From Acidobacteriota bacterium (GTDB lineage: Bacteria; Acidobacteriota; Terriglobia; Terriglobales; Acidobacteriaceae): DNA of 11,890 nt. The stretch spans positions 1 through 11,890 of the forward strand of contig JAJZDL010000070.1 of NCBI GenBank assembly GCA_021851465.1. The letters are read 5' to 3'. Both the position numbers and the translations under genes were made by a program. Positions 11,191 through 11,890 of this stretch are shown here, one piece after another (the stretch's first letter is position 1; each line of letters starts with the position of its first letter). The notes beneath the pieces are model-generated. The model saw only the letters and a list, made by a program, of their open reading frames with translations. It had not been told where the DNA came from and did no database searches.

Positions 11191-11890
11191 ATGAGTGATC
11201 TACTTCCGACTGATGTGAAGCGTCTACGCTCCCTGGTTGTCGCGGTTGTTGTTGCGATGACACTGCCCTTTGCCGCCGCGCTGCTGAGTGCTCCTCTGTC
11301 GGCGCAGACATCCGCGCCTCCGGGAACCGGAGAGACGTTCAAGGACACGTCGATGCTGAAGCCTCCGGCGGGGGAGAGGATCGCGATCATCGAGTTCCAG
11401 GATCTGGAGTGCCCCGCGTGCGCCCATGCGTTCCCCATCGTCCATGCAGCGGCGGCGCACTATGGAATCCCTCTGCTGGAGCGGGACTTCCCGCTGCGGC
11501 AACACATCTGGAGCTATGACGCGGCGATCTGGGCGCGCTATCTGCAGGACAAGGTGTCCCCGAAGGTAGCGGATGAGTACCGCGGCGCGATCTTTGCGGC
11601 ACAGATCGGCATCGAGAGCAAAGACGAGATGATGGGCTTTACCCGGCGCTTCTTCATTGCCCACGGCCTACAGATGCCGTTTGTGGCCGATCCGACCGGC
11701 GAACTTGCCAAGGAAGTCGATGCCGAGCGCGCGCTGGGCGAGAAGCTGGGACTGGAGTACACACCCTGCATCATCGTGTGTACGCAGCACGAGTGGGTGC
11801 ATGTGACCGACGTCTCGCTGCTCTACCAGACCATCGACGAGCTGGAGGCGAAGGTCGCCTCGGAGCCGAATCCGACGAAGGCCCCGGCGA
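11191..11890 (+). CDS. Exported DsbA-like thioredoxin-fold protein (3' end outside window)
   Basis: The open frame of 233 codons runs off the right edge without a stop. The N-terminus has a basic segment (KRLR), a hydrophobic core (SLVVAVVVAMTLPFAAALL) and LSA-QT at about 36-40, a signal peptide with cleavage near A38. The thioredoxin fold begins near residue 62 (ERIAIIEFQDLECPACAHAF) with the redox pair C74-P-A-C77. A helical insert as in DsbA/Thioredoxin_4 proteins follows, then T191-P192, the expected cis-proline. C193 and C197, close after the cis-proline, are unusual. The usual DsbA pair is CPHC, so the redox potential here may differ. It probably makes, reduces or isomerises disulfides in the periplasm; which of these cannot be told. 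A link to cytochrome maturation is only suggested by position. No ribosome binding site is visible at the ATG. Confidence 0.87.
   Translation, partial: MSDLLPTDVKRLRSLVVAVVVAMTLPFAAALLSAPLSAQTSAPPGTGETFKDTSMLKPPAGERIAIIEFQDLECPACAHAFPIVHAAAAHYGIPLLERDFPLRQHIWSYDAAIWARYLQDKVSPKVADEYRGAIFAAQIGIESKDEMMGFTRRFFIAHGLQMPFVADPTGELAKEVDAERALGEKLGLEYTPCIIVCTQHEWVHVTDVSLLYQTIDELEAKVASEPNPTKAPA

Overview
The window is GC-rich chromosomal DNA that most likely comes from an acidobacterium (Acidobacteriota, Terriglobia-like). The main evidence is the BlaI + M56 peptidase pair whose peptidase carries two TIGR03435 domains, a family greatly expanded in Acidobacteria. Dispersed 'HSERSEES'-type repeats are also present. 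No rRNA, tRNA, CRISPR array, transposase or phage gene was seen.

Region 1 (1-4800) is housekeeping and metabolic. The C-terminal membrane part of a family-2 glycosyltransferase ends at 439 on the + strand. Converging on it from the - strand are a GatB/YqeY protein, a class V (AGT-like) aminotransferase, D-3-phosphoglycerate dehydrogenase (serA) and an FmdB-type zinc ribbon protein. The aminotransferase and SerA probably supply the first two steps of phosphorylated serine synthesis, with the AGT-like enzyme standing in for SerC (inference). A good terminator hairpin lies between them, so they may not be one simple transcript.

Region 2 (4800-8330) is a repressor/membrane-protease signalling cassette on the + strand. 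A strong -35 and a dyad operator overlap the promoter of a BlaI/MecI-type repressor. The next gene is an M56 (BlaR1-like) peptidase in which the beta-lactam sensor domain is absent and two tandem TIGR03435 domains follow the last membrane segment. Copies of one dispersed repeat lie on both sides of the peptidase gene, in opposite orientation.

Region 3 (8270-10950) is the most interesting part, an electron-transfer cassette. A small exported Cys/Met-rich protein is followed by a 434-residue fused monoheme cytochrome c/outer-membrane beta-barrel with the layout of the Cyc2 iron oxidases. An exported diheme cytochrome c starts 22 bases after it. A CRP/FNR-like site (TGTGA-N6-TCACT) precedes the small gene. 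Together these suggest a short electron path across the outer membrane to the periplasm; the substrate cannot be read from the sequence. Ten bases after the last cytochrome stop is a dense DNA/RNA structure of about 95 nt that folds as a three-way junction.

Region 4 (10850-11890) is a hairpin-rich intergenic stretch and then the 5' part of an exported DsbA-like thioredoxin-fold protein with a CPAC active site, cut off by the window end. It may serve cysteine redox chemistry in the same compartment as the cytochromes, but this is only a positional hint.
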